From: HGM11416 sp034104345
GTDB taxonomy: Bacteria > Bacillota > Clostridia > Christensenellales > Borkfalkiaceae
DNA: 64,000 bases
Reading direction: 5' to 3'
NCBI GenBank assembly: GCA_034104345.1
Contig: JAXEDY010000032.1
Span: 1 to 64,000, forward strand
Notes under the pieces: model-generated
Told to the model about the DNA's origin: nothing
The model's input: the letters and a program-made list of their open reading frames with translations, nothing else
The model's database searches: none
Shown: positions 6,964 to 16,846 of the stretch, piece after piece
How positions within the stretch are numbered: the first letter of the stretch is position 1
How the letters are laid out: every line of letters begins with the position of its first letter
Position numbers and translations under genes: made by a program

Positions 6964-9150
6964 ATGATAATTAAAGACTATTTATTAGGCAACACTACGG
7001 CAAGATACGTTATAAACGCCGAAAACAGATGCTCGCTTTACCTTTTGCCGCACGGCACCGAAAAAGATTTTAAAATAAACGGCGACGATTTAACTGATAA
7101 ATCGAATTTGCTTTCGAATCTCGTTCAGTTCAAACTGAGCAAAGACGGCAACGGCAGATTTGTTCACTCGCATAAAAATTCGCAATCCGAACGCACTTTG
7201 TTTTATGAAAATCAATTTATCGAAAAATCTTTTAACGGCGATAAAACCACCGCGATAATCACCCTTTTGCGCTCGACCGACGGATATGCGATAAAGCATT
7301 TTTTAACGCACACCGAAAGATTAAACGCATTCAAAATTTGGTGCGAGTTTATAAACGACACGGATAAACCGCTTTCGCTTGATTATATAACGACCGTTTC
7401 GCTCGACGGGCTTTCGCCTTATGATTCGGAAAGCAATCCCGAAACCACGTTCGTGCATTATTTTAAATCGGCGTGGGCGCTCGAAGGCAAGCATTACCGC
7501 AAAAATCTTATCGATTTGCTTTTAGAATCGGCTTGGGGCGATTCGTTCGACGGAATTAAGATAGGAACGACCGGTTCGCGCTCGACAAACGGTTATTACC
7601 CTTACGTCGCCGTAGAAGACGAAAAAAACAAGGTTTTCTGGGGCGCGATGCTGTGCTGCAATTCGTCGTGGCAAGGCGAAGTTTTACGCACTTCGAAAAA
7701 AATATCTTTATCCGTCGGACTTGCCGACTACGATTTCGGGCATTTCAGAAAGACCGTAAACCCGAAAGAAAGTTTTTTAACGCCGGTTGCCTACGTTGCC
7801 TCGACAAAAGGCGATTTCGAAACGCTTTGCGCCGCCCTTATTAAAGCCAAAGAAAACGACATAGCGTATTTATCCGAAGAACTTCACGCTTTAAACGACA
7901 TAAAGCAAGGCAAAAACTACGCGCAAGACGTTGATAAACTGCCCGTTATTTTTAACGAATTCGTAACAACCTGGGGCAATCCGAGCCACGAAAATTCGAT
8001 TAAAATAGCAAAAAAACTGCGCGAAATCGGCTCGAAAACAAAATATTTCGTAACCGACGCCGGCTGGGACGAAAAGCACCTTCCGGGCGATTACGACACG
8101 TTTAACAAAGCCGCTTTTCCGCACGGATTAAAGGTTTATGCCGACGAACTTAAAGCGCTCGGTTTTATTCCCGGAATTTGGATGGAAATAGAAGTTACCA
8201 AAGAAAACTCGAAATATTTCGGCAAAAAATACGATGATCTAAAACTTAAAAAAGATAACGCCGTTATAATTTCGGAAATAATCTGCGGCGGAAAATATAA
8301 CTTTTGGGATTTTACGAACGAAAAAACGATTGAACACCTTGACGAAGTTATTATAAAAACCATTAAAGACAACGGTTTCGGCTATTTAAAAGTCGATTAT
8401 AACACGAACGTAGGCATAGGCGCCGACGGCGGCGACAGCCTTGGCGAAAAACTTTATTCGCACCTTTTGGCCGTTAAAGATTATTTTGTTAAAATACGGA
8501 AAGAAACCGGCGTTATAATCGAAAATTGTGCGTCGGGCGGCTCGCGTTTAGAGCCTTCGATGATGAATTTAACAGAAATGAGTTCGGCAAGCGACGCGCA
8601 CGAAGTGTATGAAGAAGCCATTATCGGCGCAAACCTGCAATATCTTATACCCGCGCGGCAATCGCAACTTTGGTGCTCGCTTCACCCCGAATATTTACCC
8701 GAAAAAACGCGTTATATTATCTCTATCGGCTTTTTAGGACGCATTTGCTGGGCGGGCGATATGCTCAACTTAACAAACGAACAATATTCTCAGATGATAA
8801 AAGCCGAAAATTTTTATAAAAAAGCGACGGATATTATTTTAAGCGGCATAAGTTACGTTTACCGAAGCGACGAAAAATTGGCGTTTTCAACCCCCGAGGG
8901 CGCGCAAATCACGGTAAGATATTCGAACGATTTAAGCCGCGCCCTGGTTGTTTGCCACACGTTTAAAAACTTCAAAGATTTTTCGGTTAAACTTAAAGGA
9001 AATTATAAAATAACGTCAGCCCTGTTCTGCCTTAACGAAAACGCAAGCGAGAACTATTTGAACGCCGAAACAATAAACGACGAGTTTATAATTAAAAACT
9101 GCAAAGATTTCGATGGCAACGTGTTTTTAATCGAAAAAATTCAGTTTTAA
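6964..9150 (+). CDS. GH36 alpha-galactosidase
   Basis: Retaining glycoside hydrolase of family 36, expected to cleave terminal alpha-galactose from melibiose/raffinose-type sugars. The 728-residue chain has an N-terminal beta-sandwich, a central TIM barrel and a C-terminal beta domain. The predicted nucleophile is Asp478 in LKVDYN, where most relatives have KWDYN. The acid/base is Asp544 in SSASDAHE. The subfamily motif ENCASGGSR starts near 520. There is no signal peptide, so it is intracellular. AAAGG six bases before ATG marks the start. No transporter or regulator is adjacent. A terminator follows. GH36 also contains other specificities, so the exact substrate is inferred. Confidence 0.85.
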   Translation: MIIKDYLLGNTTARYVINAENRCSLYLLPHGTEKDFKINGDDLTDKSNLLSNLVQFKLSKDGNGRFVHSHKNSQSERTLFYENQFIEKSFNGDKTTAIITLLRSTDGYAIKHFLTHTERLNAFKIWCEFINDTDKPLSLDYITTVSLDGLSPYDSESNPETTFVHYFKSAWALEGKHYRKNLIDLLLESAWGDSFDGIKIGTTGSRSTNGYYPYVAVEDEKNKVFWGAMLCCNSSWQGEVLRTSKKISLSVGLADYDFGHFRKTVNPKESFLTPVAYVASTKGDFETLCAALIKAKENDIAYLSEELHALNDIKQGKNYAQDVDKLPVIFNEFVTTWGNPSHENSIKIAKKLREIGSKTKYFVTDAGWDEKHLPGDYDTFNKAAFPHGLKVYADELKALGFIPGIWMEIEVTKENSKYFGKKYDDLKLKKDNAVIISEIICGGKYNFWDFTNEKTIEHLDEVIIKTIKDNGFGYLKVDYNTNVGIGADGGDSLGEKLYSHLLAVKDYFVKIRKETGVIIENCASGGSRLEPSMMNLTEMSSASDAHEVYEEAIIGANLQYLIPARQSQLWCSLHPEYLPEKTRYIISIGFLGRICWAGDMLNLTNEQYSQMIKAENFYKKATDIILSGISYVYRSDEKLAFSTPEGAQITVRYSNDLSRALVVCHTFKNFKDFSVKLKGNYKITSALFCLNENASENYLNAETINDEFIIKNCKDFDGNVFLIEKIQF

Positions 9151-9170
9151 TACGCACTAAAACCGCATAA

Positions 9171-9209
9171 AAAAACTTCCGCTACCAAAAAAGTAACGGA
9201 AGTTTTTTT
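9171..9209. terminator. Bidirectional terminator between convergent genes
   Basis: AAAAACTTCCG (9171-9181) pairs with CGGAAGTTTTT (9197-9207), with T runs on both strands. It serves the galactosidase (+) and the oxidoreductase (-). Confidence 0.85.
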
Positions 9210-9224
9210 ATTTTTTGTTTTAAA

Positions 9225-10640
9225 TTATACGTTTTCTACGGTAAAAAATTCTTTTTCGAGAAGTTTTCTGCCCATATAAACGCCCATAACCGAAGCCATC
9301 ATAAGTCCGCGCGTCCAGCCGCTCGAATCCCCCAAGCAATAGAGGTTTTTAACGCTCGTGTTAAGGTTTTCGTCCATTTTTACACGGTTCGAATAGAATT
9401 TAAGTTCGGGCGAATATAAAAGCGTTTCGGGTGCGGCAAACCCCGGGACTACCATATCGACAGCCATAATGAAGTTTAAAATGTTCGTAAGAGAACGATA
9501 AGGCATTGCCGCCGTAATGTCGCCCGCAACCGCGTCGACGAGCGTGGGTTTAACGTTCGAGCGAACAAGTTCTTTTTGCCATGTCCTTTTCCCGTCTAAA
9601 ATGTCGCCGAAACGCTGAACGAGAATATGCCCCGCGCCGAGCATGTTGGTAAGTTCGCCAACCTTCTGCGCGTATTCGATGGGCTGATTGAACGGATAAG
9701 TAAAGTTATGCGAACACAAAATGGCAAGGTTGGTATTTTCGGATTTTAACTCTTTATACGAATGCCCGTTTACGACAGCCAGATTGTTATCGTAGTTTTC
9801 CTGACTTACAAATCCCCCTGGGTTCTGGCAGAAGGTGCGTACTTTGTTTTTAAAGGGCTTGGGGTAGCCGATAAGTTTCGATTCGTAAAGCGCGGCGTTC
9901 ACCTTTTCCATAACTTCGTTTCTTACTTCAACCCTTACGCCGATATCTACCGTTCCGGGTTCGTGCGCGATGTTATGCTCGTAGCAAAGTTTTTCAAGCC
10001 AGTCGCTTCCGCGGCGACCGGTTGCGACGATAACGTTGTCGGCAAAAATTTCATATTGCTTGCCGCCTTCGGTTATTTCGGCTCCGATGCAGGTATCTTC
10101 TTTAAAAATAAGATTGTTACATTCGCTTGAAAAATGCATTTCTACGCCTTTGTCGCGCAGATAATTTTCGATTGAAAGATAAATACCCTGCGCCTTTTCG
10201 GTGCCCATGTGGCGAATGGGGCAATCGACCAAGCGAAGCCCCGCCTGAATGGCGCGCTTTCTTATTTCTTTAACGTCATCGTTGTTATTCAGCCCTTCGA
10301 TGTGCGAATCGGCGCCGAATTCAAGGTAAATTTTATCGGTATAATCGATTAACTCCTGCGCCTTGTTTTCGCCGATTAAAGTGGGCAGATCGCCGCCTAC
10401 TTCGTAAGAAAGCGAAAGTTTTCCGTCGGAAAAAGCGCCCGCGCCCGAAAAGCCCGTGGTTATGTTGCACGGCTTGCAGTTAATGCACTTTTGCGTTATC
10501 TTTTTGGGGCAGGTTCTGTTTTCGACAGACTTTCCCTTTTCGATTAAAACTATTTTTTTGTTATATCCGCGGCGCAGCATTTCAAGCGCGGTGAATATTC
10601 CCGCAGGACCTGCGCCTATTATCAAAACGTTGGTTTTCAT
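9225..10640 (-). CDS. FAD-dependent oxidoreductase (COG2509 type)
   Basis: A 471-residue flavoprotein with an N-terminal Rossmann FAD site (IIGAGPAG, residues 7-14) and a C-terminal FAD motif around YCLGDSSGW. Near 44-58 it has a cysteine set (Cys44, Cys52, Cys55, Cys58) followed by GFSGAGAFSDGK, the hallmark of the uncharacterised NAD(FAD)-utilizing dehydrogenase group COG2509. The cysteines might bind a metal or Fe-S cluster, but this is inference. It is the last gene of the purine-riboswitch unit, 55 bases after a permease gene. Its role there is unknown. AGAGGG six bases before ATG supports the start. Confidence 0.8.
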   Translation of the reverse strand: MKTNVLIIGAGPAGIFTALEMLRRGYNKKIVLIEKGKSVENRTCPKKITQKCINCKPCNITTGFSGAGAFSDGKLSLSYEVGGDLPTLIGENKAQELIDYTDKIYLEFGADSHIEGLNNNDDVKEIRKRAIQAGLRLVDCPIRHMGTEKAQGIYLSIENYLRDKGVEMHFSSECNNLIFKEDTCIGAEITEGGKQYEIFADNVIVATGRRGSDWLEKLCYEHNIAHEPGTVDIGVRVEVRNEVMEKVNAALYESKLIGYPKPFKNKVRTFCQNPGGFVSQENYDNNLAVVNGHSYKELKSENTNLAILCSHNFTYPFNQPIEYAQKVGELTNMLGAGHILVQRFGDILDGKRTWQKELVRSNVKPTLVDAVAGDITAAMPYRSLTNILNFIMAVDMVVPGFAAPETLLYSPELKFYSNRVKMDENLNTSVKNLYCLGDSSGWTRGLMMASVMGVYMGRKLLEKEFFTVENV

Positions 10641-10695
10641 TTTTTTCCCTCTACATTATGTTATGATTAAGTATTTTAGATGATTAGATAATTTA

Positions 10696-11670
10696 TCAGC
10701 GTTCTTCGCGGAAATACGAAGCGCCGAGAGCCGCCGGCCCTTGATTTTCTTTGCTTCCGATAACGCTCGTAACGATTAAAACGATTATCGTAACGACGTA
10801 AGGAAGAAGTTTGAAAGCGGTCATTTCGGTAAACGATACGCCGGTGATTTTTGCGGGAGCGATATAGAACGCCCCGAATATTATAGCGCCGAGTATTGCA
10901 AGGTCGGGCTTCCAGAGCGTGAAAATTACGAGCGCTATCGAAATCCATCCGAGCCCCTCGATAGGCGACGAATTACGCCACATGCCGCCGATATAGTCCA
11001 TTACGTAAAAGAATCCGCCAAGCCCCGCAATCGCGCTCCCCGCTAAAATAGCGACGTATTTATAGCGATTTACGTTTATACCCGCCGCGTCTGCCGTAGA
11101 AGGATTTTCGCCGACGGCGCGAAGATTAAGCCCTATTCTCGTTTTTCTGAAAACTATCGAAGTAACCACGGCTATTATAACGGCAAAATAAACAAAGAAT
11201 CCGTGCGAGAAAAACAACTCGCCGAACCAACCGAGATTTCCCGCAAACGAAAAGCCCGTTCTTATTATTTTGCTTGCGACCGAAAAGTTCGAAGTATCGA
11301 CGTATTGAGCCATAAAAAACTGGCAGAAACCCGTTCCGAAAATTGTAAGCGCAAGCCCCGTTACGTTCTGGTTGGATTTAAGCGAAACGGTTAAAAACGC
11401 ATAGATAAGCCCGCCTATGCCGGCAAAAACGGCTACGCCCAAAATCGAAAATAAAACGAGCAGAAACCACGAAGCAGCCGTAGGATCGGCAAGCCCTGCC
11501 ATATAAAGATATACGGCATAACAACCGCCCGCGCAGCCCATACACATTATACCGGGGATACCGAGATTAAGGTGTCCGCTTTTTTCGGTAGTTATTTCGC
11601 CTACGCAACCGTAAAGAAAAACCGTTCCGATAGAAATCGCACTTGCCAAAAATGCAATAAATTGATCCAT
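10696..11670 (-). CDS. Nucleoside ABC transporter permease (NupQ/BmpD type)
   Basis: A 324-residue integral membrane permease with about eight to nine hydrophobic segments, of the branched-chain/ribose-type permease family used by Bmp nucleoside importers. Its ATG overlaps the stop of the preceding permease by one base (TAATG), implying translational coupling. With its neighbour it should form the heteromeric membrane channel. The conserved EAA-like region reads GENPSTADAAGINV. Substrate assignment to purine nucleosides rests on the riboswitch and xpt at the head of the operon. Confidence 0.88.
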   Translation of the reverse strand: MDQFIAFLASAISIGTVFLYGCVGEITTEKSGHLNLGIPGIMCMGCAGGCYAVYLYMAGLADPTAASWFLLVLFSILGVAVFAGIGGLIYAFLTVSLKSNQNVTGLALTIFGTGFCQFFMAQYVDTSNFSVASKIIRTGFSFAGNLGWFGELFFSHGFFVYFAVIIAVVTSIVFRKTRIGLNLRAVGENPSTADAAGINVNRYKYVAILAGSAIAGLGGFFYVMDYIGGMWRNSSPIEGLGWISIALVIFTLWKPDLAILGAIIFGAFYIAPAKITGVSFTEMTAFKLLPYVVTIIVLIVTSVIGSKENQGPAALGASYFREER

Positions 11671-12929
11671 TACTCGTTATCTCCTTTATTTTTCTTTTTA
11701 AAAATCAAAGCGAAAACGTCTTTGAAAAATTTAGAAACGGCGCCGAATATTTTTTTGAAAAATTCGCTTACATAGTCGGCAATTTTTTTAAAAAATTCGT
11801 TTATTTGCCCGAATACTTTTCTTGTTTTTACGAACGAACCGTTCCTAACGACTATTTTATACGAAATAAAGAAGCGGCACGCTATAATACAGAAATAAAT
11901 TATAGCGGTAACTACCTGTGCGACCGAGTTATCGGTTATTTTGAACGCCGTTTGGACCTGCCCCATTCCGTTACTTACGAAAGCAATCATAAACGCGGTG
12001 CCTACCATCGCTGCGGGATTGAACTGAGCAAGCCACGCGACCATTATCGACGTGAAACCCATATTGTTAGCCGACGAAGAACTTACGGTGTGGTTTAACG
12101 CACCCGCGATCATAAGCCCTACCAAGCCGCAGATAGCGCCCGACAAAGCAACCGTTCTTATAACTACCTTTTTAACGTTTAAACCTATATATCTCGCGGT
12201 GTTCTCGCTTCCGCCTACAACGGATAACTCATAGCCGTGTTTGCTCTTTTTTAAATATAACCACATAAACACGGTAAGCGCCGCCATAACGATTATGGTA
12301 AGCAGATACTTATGGCTTAAAACCGGAAGATTTCCGTTACCCGCCCCCTTCATCGGGCTTAAAACGCCCGACCCGCTGGGAACCCATACGGTTATACAGA
12401 TTTCGACGAGAATAACCGCGATATAGTTCATCATTAAAGTAAACAGCGATTCGTTTGTTTTAAAAAACGCTTTGAATATTGCGGGAATAACAGCCCATAT
12501 CGCGCCTGCAAGAATGGCGGTTATTACCATAAATAAATTTATAACGCCGTCGGGCATTTTTCCGCCGAGATAAAACATGCAAGCGGTTGCAGCCAACGCT
12601 CCCATTATAATCTGTCCGTTACCGCCGAGATTATAAAACTTCATTTTAAACGCGGGAACAAGCGCAAGCCCTACGCCTAAAAGCAACGCTGTTTCTTTTG
12701 CGGCGTTCCACACCCTTCGCTGTGTGCCGAACACGCCGTTAAACATTTCGCCTATAACCGAAAACGGAGTCGTTTTAAAAAGTATTGCGCAAATTGTAGA
12801 ACTAAGCAAAAACCCCACGAGTATCGCAATTATTCTTACCATAGCGGCGTAGCCCTTGCTTTTTGAAGCAGACCCGCGTTTTATAACGTGAAATAACGGT
12901 TCTTTTGTCTGAGTTTTATTCATTTTCAT
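11670..12929 (-). CDS. Nucleoside ABC transporter permease (NupP/BmpC type)
   Basis: A 419-residue permease with about ten membrane segments, partner of the following permease. The last 55 or so residues form a hydrophilic tail with repeated FFKKI/FFKD amphipathic units, longer than usual for the family. Start choice is ambiguous. AAGGAG lies four bases before the ATG at 12929 and ten before another at 12923. Both overlap the end of the ATPase gene (14 or 8 bases), so translation is coupled either way. Confidence 0.88.
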   Translation of the reverse strand: MKMNKTQTKEPLFHVIKRGSASKSKGYAAMVRIIAILVGFLLSSTICAILFKTTPFSVIGEMFNGVFGTQRRVWNAAKETALLLGVGLALVPAFKMKFYNLGGNGQIIMGALAATACMFYLGGKMPDGVINLFMVITAILAGAIWAVIPAIFKAFFKTNESLFTLMMNYIAVILVEICITVWVPSGSGVLSPMKGAGNGNLPVLSHKYLLTIIVMAALTVFMWLYLKKSKHGYELSVVGGSENTARYIGLNVKKVVIRTVALSGAICGLVGLMIAGALNHTVSSSSANNMGFTSIMVAWLAQFNPAAMVGTAFMIAFVSNGMGQVQTAFKITDNSVAQVVTAIIYFCIIACRFFISYKIVVRNGSFVKTRKVFGQINEFFKKIADYVSEFFKKIFGAVSKFFKDVFALIFKKKNKGDNE

Positions 12930-14568
12930 AGTTCTCCTTATCCGTTTTTTCAGCGTTTTCCCATTCGGTTTCGGTTAAGTTACTGTCTTTTGCGATGCCG
13001 AATTCTTTGTTCTTTTCTTTCGAAAGATCGAGTGCGCCAGTCATCATAAGCCCCAACTGTTCTTTGTCTGTTTTTTCGGCATGAACTATACCCATAACTT
13101 TGCCGTGGCACAAAACCATAATTTTATCGCACAAAGCAAGCATAACGTCGAGATCTTCGCCGATAAACAAAATACCCGTGCCTTTGCTTTTTTCTTCGTT
13201 CAAAATGTCGTAAATCGCATAAGACGAGTTTATATCCAGCCCGCGGACGGGATAAGCGGTTACTATAACGTTAGGTCCGCTTTCGATTTCGCGCCCGACC
13301 AAAACTTTCTGAACGTTACCGCCCGACAAACGTCGAACGGGCGTTTCGGTTGACGGGGTTACGATTTCTAATCTTTTAATAAGCGCAGCGGCGCGTTTTC
13401 TCGCGCTTCCCCTGTCGACGAACAAACCTTTTTTGTCGTTATATGTTTTTAACATCATGTTGTCGGTTATCGAAAACGACGGAACAAGCCCCATTCCCAA
13501 ACGGTCTTCGGGAATAAAACTCATCGAAACACCCTTTTCTATAATCTTTTTTGCGGGAAGTCCGACAATGCTTTCGCCCATGTGCATTATCTGCCCCGAA
13601 ACGAGCGGACGAAGCCCCGCAATCGCTTCGCACAGTTCTTTCTGACCGCAGCCCGCAATACCGGCAACGCCTAAAATTTCGCCGCCGCGGATATAAAAAT
13701 TAACGTCGTCGATAGCGCGGCTTCCGTCGTCGGATTTTATTACAAGATTTCTCAGTTCCAAAAGCGGCTTATCGAAATTTGTTTTTACGCGCTCGATTTT
13801 TAAATCGATTTTTTTGCCGACCATCCATTCGGTAAGTTGTTTTTCGTCGGTTTCGGCGGTCGTAACCGTGGTTACGTATTCGCCTTTTCGCAAAATTACA
13901 ACGTGGTCGCTTATTTCCATAACTTCGTTGAGCTTATGCGTTATTATTATTATCGACTTGCCGTGCTTTTTCATGTTGCGCATAACTGCGAACAGTTTCT
14001 GCGTTTCCTGCGGGGTTAAAACCGCAGTCGGCTCGTCTAAAACCAGAATGTCTGCCCCGCGATACAAAACCTTAACTATCTCTAAGGTTTGCTTTTCCGA
14101 AACCGACATATCGTATACTTTCTTTTTTAAATCTATTTCAAAACCGTATTTATCGCAGATTTTCTGCACTTCTTCACGGATTTTTTTCAGACTGAATGCG
14201 CCTTTTTTATCATAGCCCAAGGCAATGTTTTCAAGCGCGGAAAAAACTTCGACGAGTTTGAAATGTTGGTGAATCATACCTATTTTCAAATCGAACGCGT
14301 CTTTGGGCGACCTTATCGAAACGACTTTTCCGTCTACTTCGATATGACCTTCGTCGGGAAAATATATACCCGAAAGCATATTCATAAGCGTTGTTTTACC
14401 GCTTCCGTTTTCGCCGAGAAGCGAAACTATTTCGCCCTTTTTCACGCCGAAGTTAATGTTTTTGTTGGCGACAACTTCGCCGAATTTTTTGGTTATGTTT
14501 ACAAACCTTACCGCCATATCGCTTGCGCTTTCGTTTAAAGCGTCCGCGGCAATATTATTTTCAGCCAT
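12916..14568 (-). CDS. Nucleoside ABC transporter ATPase, two NBDs (NupO/BmpB type)
   Basis: Energises the importer. The 550-residue chain holds two ATP-binding halves. The first is canonical, with Walker A GENGSGKTT (52-60), signature VSEKQ (156-160) and Walker B ILVLDEPT (174-181). The second has a degenerate Walker A, GIAGCGQKE (303-311), a normal signature LSGGNVQK (414-421) and a Walker B region AYPVRGLD (438-445) lacking the catalytic Glu. This asymmetry is usual in sugar/nucleoside CUT2-like ATPases. AGGA upstream of the ATG at 14568 supports that start over a longer frame. Confidence 0.92.
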   Translation of the reverse strand: MAENNIAADALNESASDMAVRFVNITKKFGEVVANKNINFGVKKGEIVSLLGENGSGKTTLMNMLSGIYFPDEGHIEVDGKVVSIRSPKDAFDLKIGMIHQHFKLVEVFSALENIALGYDKKGAFSLKKIREEVQKICDKYGFEIDLKKKVYDMSVSEKQTLEIVKVLYRGADILVLDEPTAVLTPQETQKLFAVMRNMKKHGKSIIIITHKLNEVMEISDHVVILRKGEYVTTVTTAETDEKQLTEWMVGKKIDLKIERVKTNFDKPLLELRNLVIKSDDGSRAIDDVNFYIRGGEILGVAGIAGCGQKELCEAIAGLRPLVSGQIMHMGESIVGLPAKKIIEKGVSMSFIPEDRLGMGLVPSFSITDNMMLKTYNDKKGLFVDRGSARKRAAALIKRLEIVTPSTETPVRRLSGGNVQKVLVGREIESGPNVIVTAYPVRGLDINSSYAIYDILNEEKSKGTGILFIGEDLDVMLALCDKIMVLCHGKVMGIVHAEKTDKEQLGLMMTGALDLSKEKNKEFGIAKDSNLTETEWENAEKTDKENYENE

Positions 14569-14714
14569 ATTTCTTTTTCTTCCTATGGTTTTTATGTGAT
14601 TCAAGCAAAACGGGCAAAGCCGCAACGCTCAAATTTTTTTGTTAAAAAACAGTTTTAGGGATGCGGAAAATTCCGCACCCCTTTACCGTTTTTATCGGTT
14701 TTAAAAATCGAACA

Positions 14715-16034
14715 TTAGAATTTAGTATTCAAAAGAACGATACCGTCGATGTCTACGTTGAAGTAAGGAGCGGCACGGAATTCGCTTTCTGCAAAATAGG
14801 TAATGCCGTTTGCTTCTTTAACTACTTTGGTATCCAAGGCAAAATCTTTATCCGCATTTACGTCGGCCATGTGATCTTTGCTTAAAGGTTCGCCGTTAAC
14901 GGTGAATTTAGAAAGATCGAATACTTTTAAGGTGCCTGCTTTTAAAGCGGCAAACGCTTCGTCGATAGCGGCTTTAGTGGTAGCGGCTGCTTTTCCGCCG
15001 AGAGCGGTGAGGCAAACCGAACCGGTGTTGTCGAGATTGGTTAAATCTTCTTCGTAGTCGGTTCCTAACTGACCTACCCAATCCTGTTGAATGGTTTTGC
15101 CGTTTTTAACGCAGTCGATAACGTATTCGTAGTAAGGAGCCCAGTTAATTCTCGAAGAAACAATGAAAGTATTGGGGCATGCCTCTACGGTGCTGCCGTT
15201 ATAAGAGATATCGGGAACACCCGCGGTTTCGCAAGCGGAAGGAGCGCCCATAGAATCTGCGTGTTGAGAAAGAACCGCGCAACCTTTTCCGATAAGGGTG
15301 TTAGCCGCTTCTTTTTCAAGGTTTTCGTCGCACCAGCTGCCGGTGAACTGAACGAGCATTTCTACGTCGAGCTTTTTGTCTTCGGTGTAGGTTTCGTTGA
15401 ATTTAGATAAAGAATGTTTAACGCCGAGATAGTAAGAAGTGTAACCCGATTTAACTTCGGCATAGGTATAAGCACCGACGTAGCCGATTAAAACTTTGCC
15501 TGCTTCGTTATAATTTTTGTCGGTAAGTTTGTTTTCGGCGAGCATTTCTTTAAGTTTTTCGCCGGCGGCGATACCTGCCAAAAATCTGCCTTCGTAAATA
15601 GAAGCGAAAGCATTATAGAAGTTGGGAAGTCCGTCGGTATGAGCGGTGTCGCCGGTAGCCGAGCAGAAAACCACATCCGGGTTTTCGGCGGCAACGCCTT
15701 TCATAAAGCCTTGATGGCCGTACGAATCGCTGAAAATAATGTTACAACCCTGATCTACGAAATCTTCTGCGGCAGCCGAACATTTTTCATCTTCGGGAAC
15801 GTCGGTTTTGATGATTGCTTCAACGCCCATTTTGTTGCAAGCATAGTTGAATGCGTCGATAAAGTTTTTGTCGTAGGTCGAGTCGCTGTTATGTAAGCAG
15901 ATAAGACCTACTTTCATTTTAGTTTCGCCGTCACCGCTGCCGGTGCTGTTGCCGCTGTCACCGCAAGCGGTAAGACCTACGAGTGCGCCGCAAACAAGAG
16001 CGAGCGAAAGCACGAGAGATAAAAGTTTTTTCAT
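14715..16034 (-). CDS. Bmp-family nucleoside-binding lipoprotein
   Basis: Substrate-binding component of the importer, predicted to be membrane-anchored on the outer face. The signal peptide ends in the lipobox LTAC, so Cys24 would be lipidated, followed by a flexible Gly/Ser linker. The mature region has Bmp (PnrA-like) landmarks such as DGLPNFYNAFASIYEGRFLA and GIGK-type purine-binding surroundings. At 439 residues it is longer than many Bmp proteins. AGGAGG lies nine bases before ATG. It sits 80 bases after xpt and ahead of the ATPase. Confidence 0.9.
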   Translation of the reverse strand: MKKLLSLVLSLALVCGALVGLTACGDSGNSTGSGDGETKMKVGLICLHNSDSTYDKNFIDAFNYACNKMGVEAIIKTDVPEDEKCSAAAEDFVDQGCNIIFSDSYGHQGFMKGVAAENPDVVFCSATGDTAHTDGLPNFYNAFASIYEGRFLAGIAAGEKLKEMLAENKLTDKNYNEAGKVLIGYVGAYTYAEVKSGYTSYYLGVKHSLSKFNETYTEDKKLDVEMLVQFTGSWCDENLEKEAANTLIGKGCAVLSQHADSMGAPSACETAGVPDISYNGSTVEACPNTFIVSSRINWAPYYEYVIDCVKNGKTIQQDWVGQLGTDYEEDLTNLDNTGSVCLTALGGKAAATTKAAIDEAFAALKAGTLKVFDLSKFTVNGEPLSKDHMADVNADKDFALDTKVVKEANGITYFAESEFRAAPYFNVDIDGIVLLNTKF

Positions 16035-16114
16035 TGAAATATACCTCCTAACCCTATCGGGTTTTTTTCAAAATTTAAACAACTAAAAAAGCGACGCGAA
16101 AATTCTTAAAAAAT

Positions 16115-16705
16115 TTAACCGTTAAGGTTACAACTTCTGAAAGTAATTTTCCCTTCGTCGCTCATTTTGTCGACGACGGCAAGCGACAAAAGTTTAACGC
16201 CTTCTTTGCGGAGTTTGTCGCCCCCGCCCTGAAAGCCTTTTTCTATCGCTATGGCAACGCCTTTAAGCGTTGCCCCCGCCTGTTTTACTATATCGATAAG
16301 CCCTTCGACGGCACAGCCGTTCGCAAGGAAATCGTCTACTATTAAAATGTTGTCTTTATCCGAAATAAACGGCTTTTCGACCACCATATCGTAGTCGTTG
16401 CCGTGAGTATACGAATGAACTTTAGAAGAATATACGTTTGTTGATATATTCGAAGTTTTGCTTTTTTTTGCGAAAGTAAGCGGCACGCCGAGTTTGTATG
16501 CGATTGCCGTTCCGAACGCGATGCCCGAAGCTTCGACCGTTAAAACCTGAGTAACGTTATCGCCGCAAAAACACGAATACACTTCGTCGGCCATTAAAAA
16601 CATAAAAGGCACGTCTATCCTATGGTTCAAAAAACCGCCGACTTTTAATACCGAGCCGGGATAAACTTTGCCTTCTTTTAATATTTTTTGTTCTAACGCC
16701 TTCAT
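16115..16705 (-). CDS. xpt: Xanthine phosphoribosyltransferase
   Basis: Converts xanthine (often guanine too) and PRPP to the nucleotide in purine salvage. The 196-residue product has the PRPP-binding motif ILIVDDFLANG (120-130) and the N-terminal FLNHRID and VEASGIAFG segments of the Xpt family. GGAG six bases before the ATG at 16705 fixes the start. It is the first gene after the purine riboswitch and the nucleoside importer follows, so salvage and uptake are switched together. A homologue in B. subtilis, xpt, is the classic guanine-riboswitch gene. Confidence 0.94.
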   Translation of the reverse strand: MKALEQKILKEGKVYPGSVLKVGGFLNHRIDVPFMFLMADEVYSCFCGDNVTQVLTVEASGIAFGTAIAYKLGVPLTFAKKSKTSNISTNVYSSKVHSYTHGNDYDMVVEKPFISDKDNILIVDDFLANGCAVEGLIDIVKQAGATLKGVAIAIEKGFQGGGDKLRKEGVKLLSLAVVDKMSDEGKITFRSCNLNG

Positions 16706-16774
16706 AAGTATCTCCGCAAGCATTTTTCGTTTTTCGTTAAGCCGAAACCATCAAAAAAACAAAAGACAGGTTTA

Positions 16775-16816
16775 AATCGAAAACCCGCCCGCCAACAAAA
16801 AGCAAACCGCAGACGG
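16775..16816 (-). terminator. Candidate riboswitch expression platform terminator
   Basis: On the minus strand CCGTCTGC (16816-16809) pairs with GCGGGCGG (16792-16785), including GU pairs, followed by GTTTTCGATTT. The T run is mediocre, so the platform is tentative. Confidence 0.4.
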
Positions 16817-16846
16817 TAAAAATTACGCGCCTGTTAATTGCTTGTT

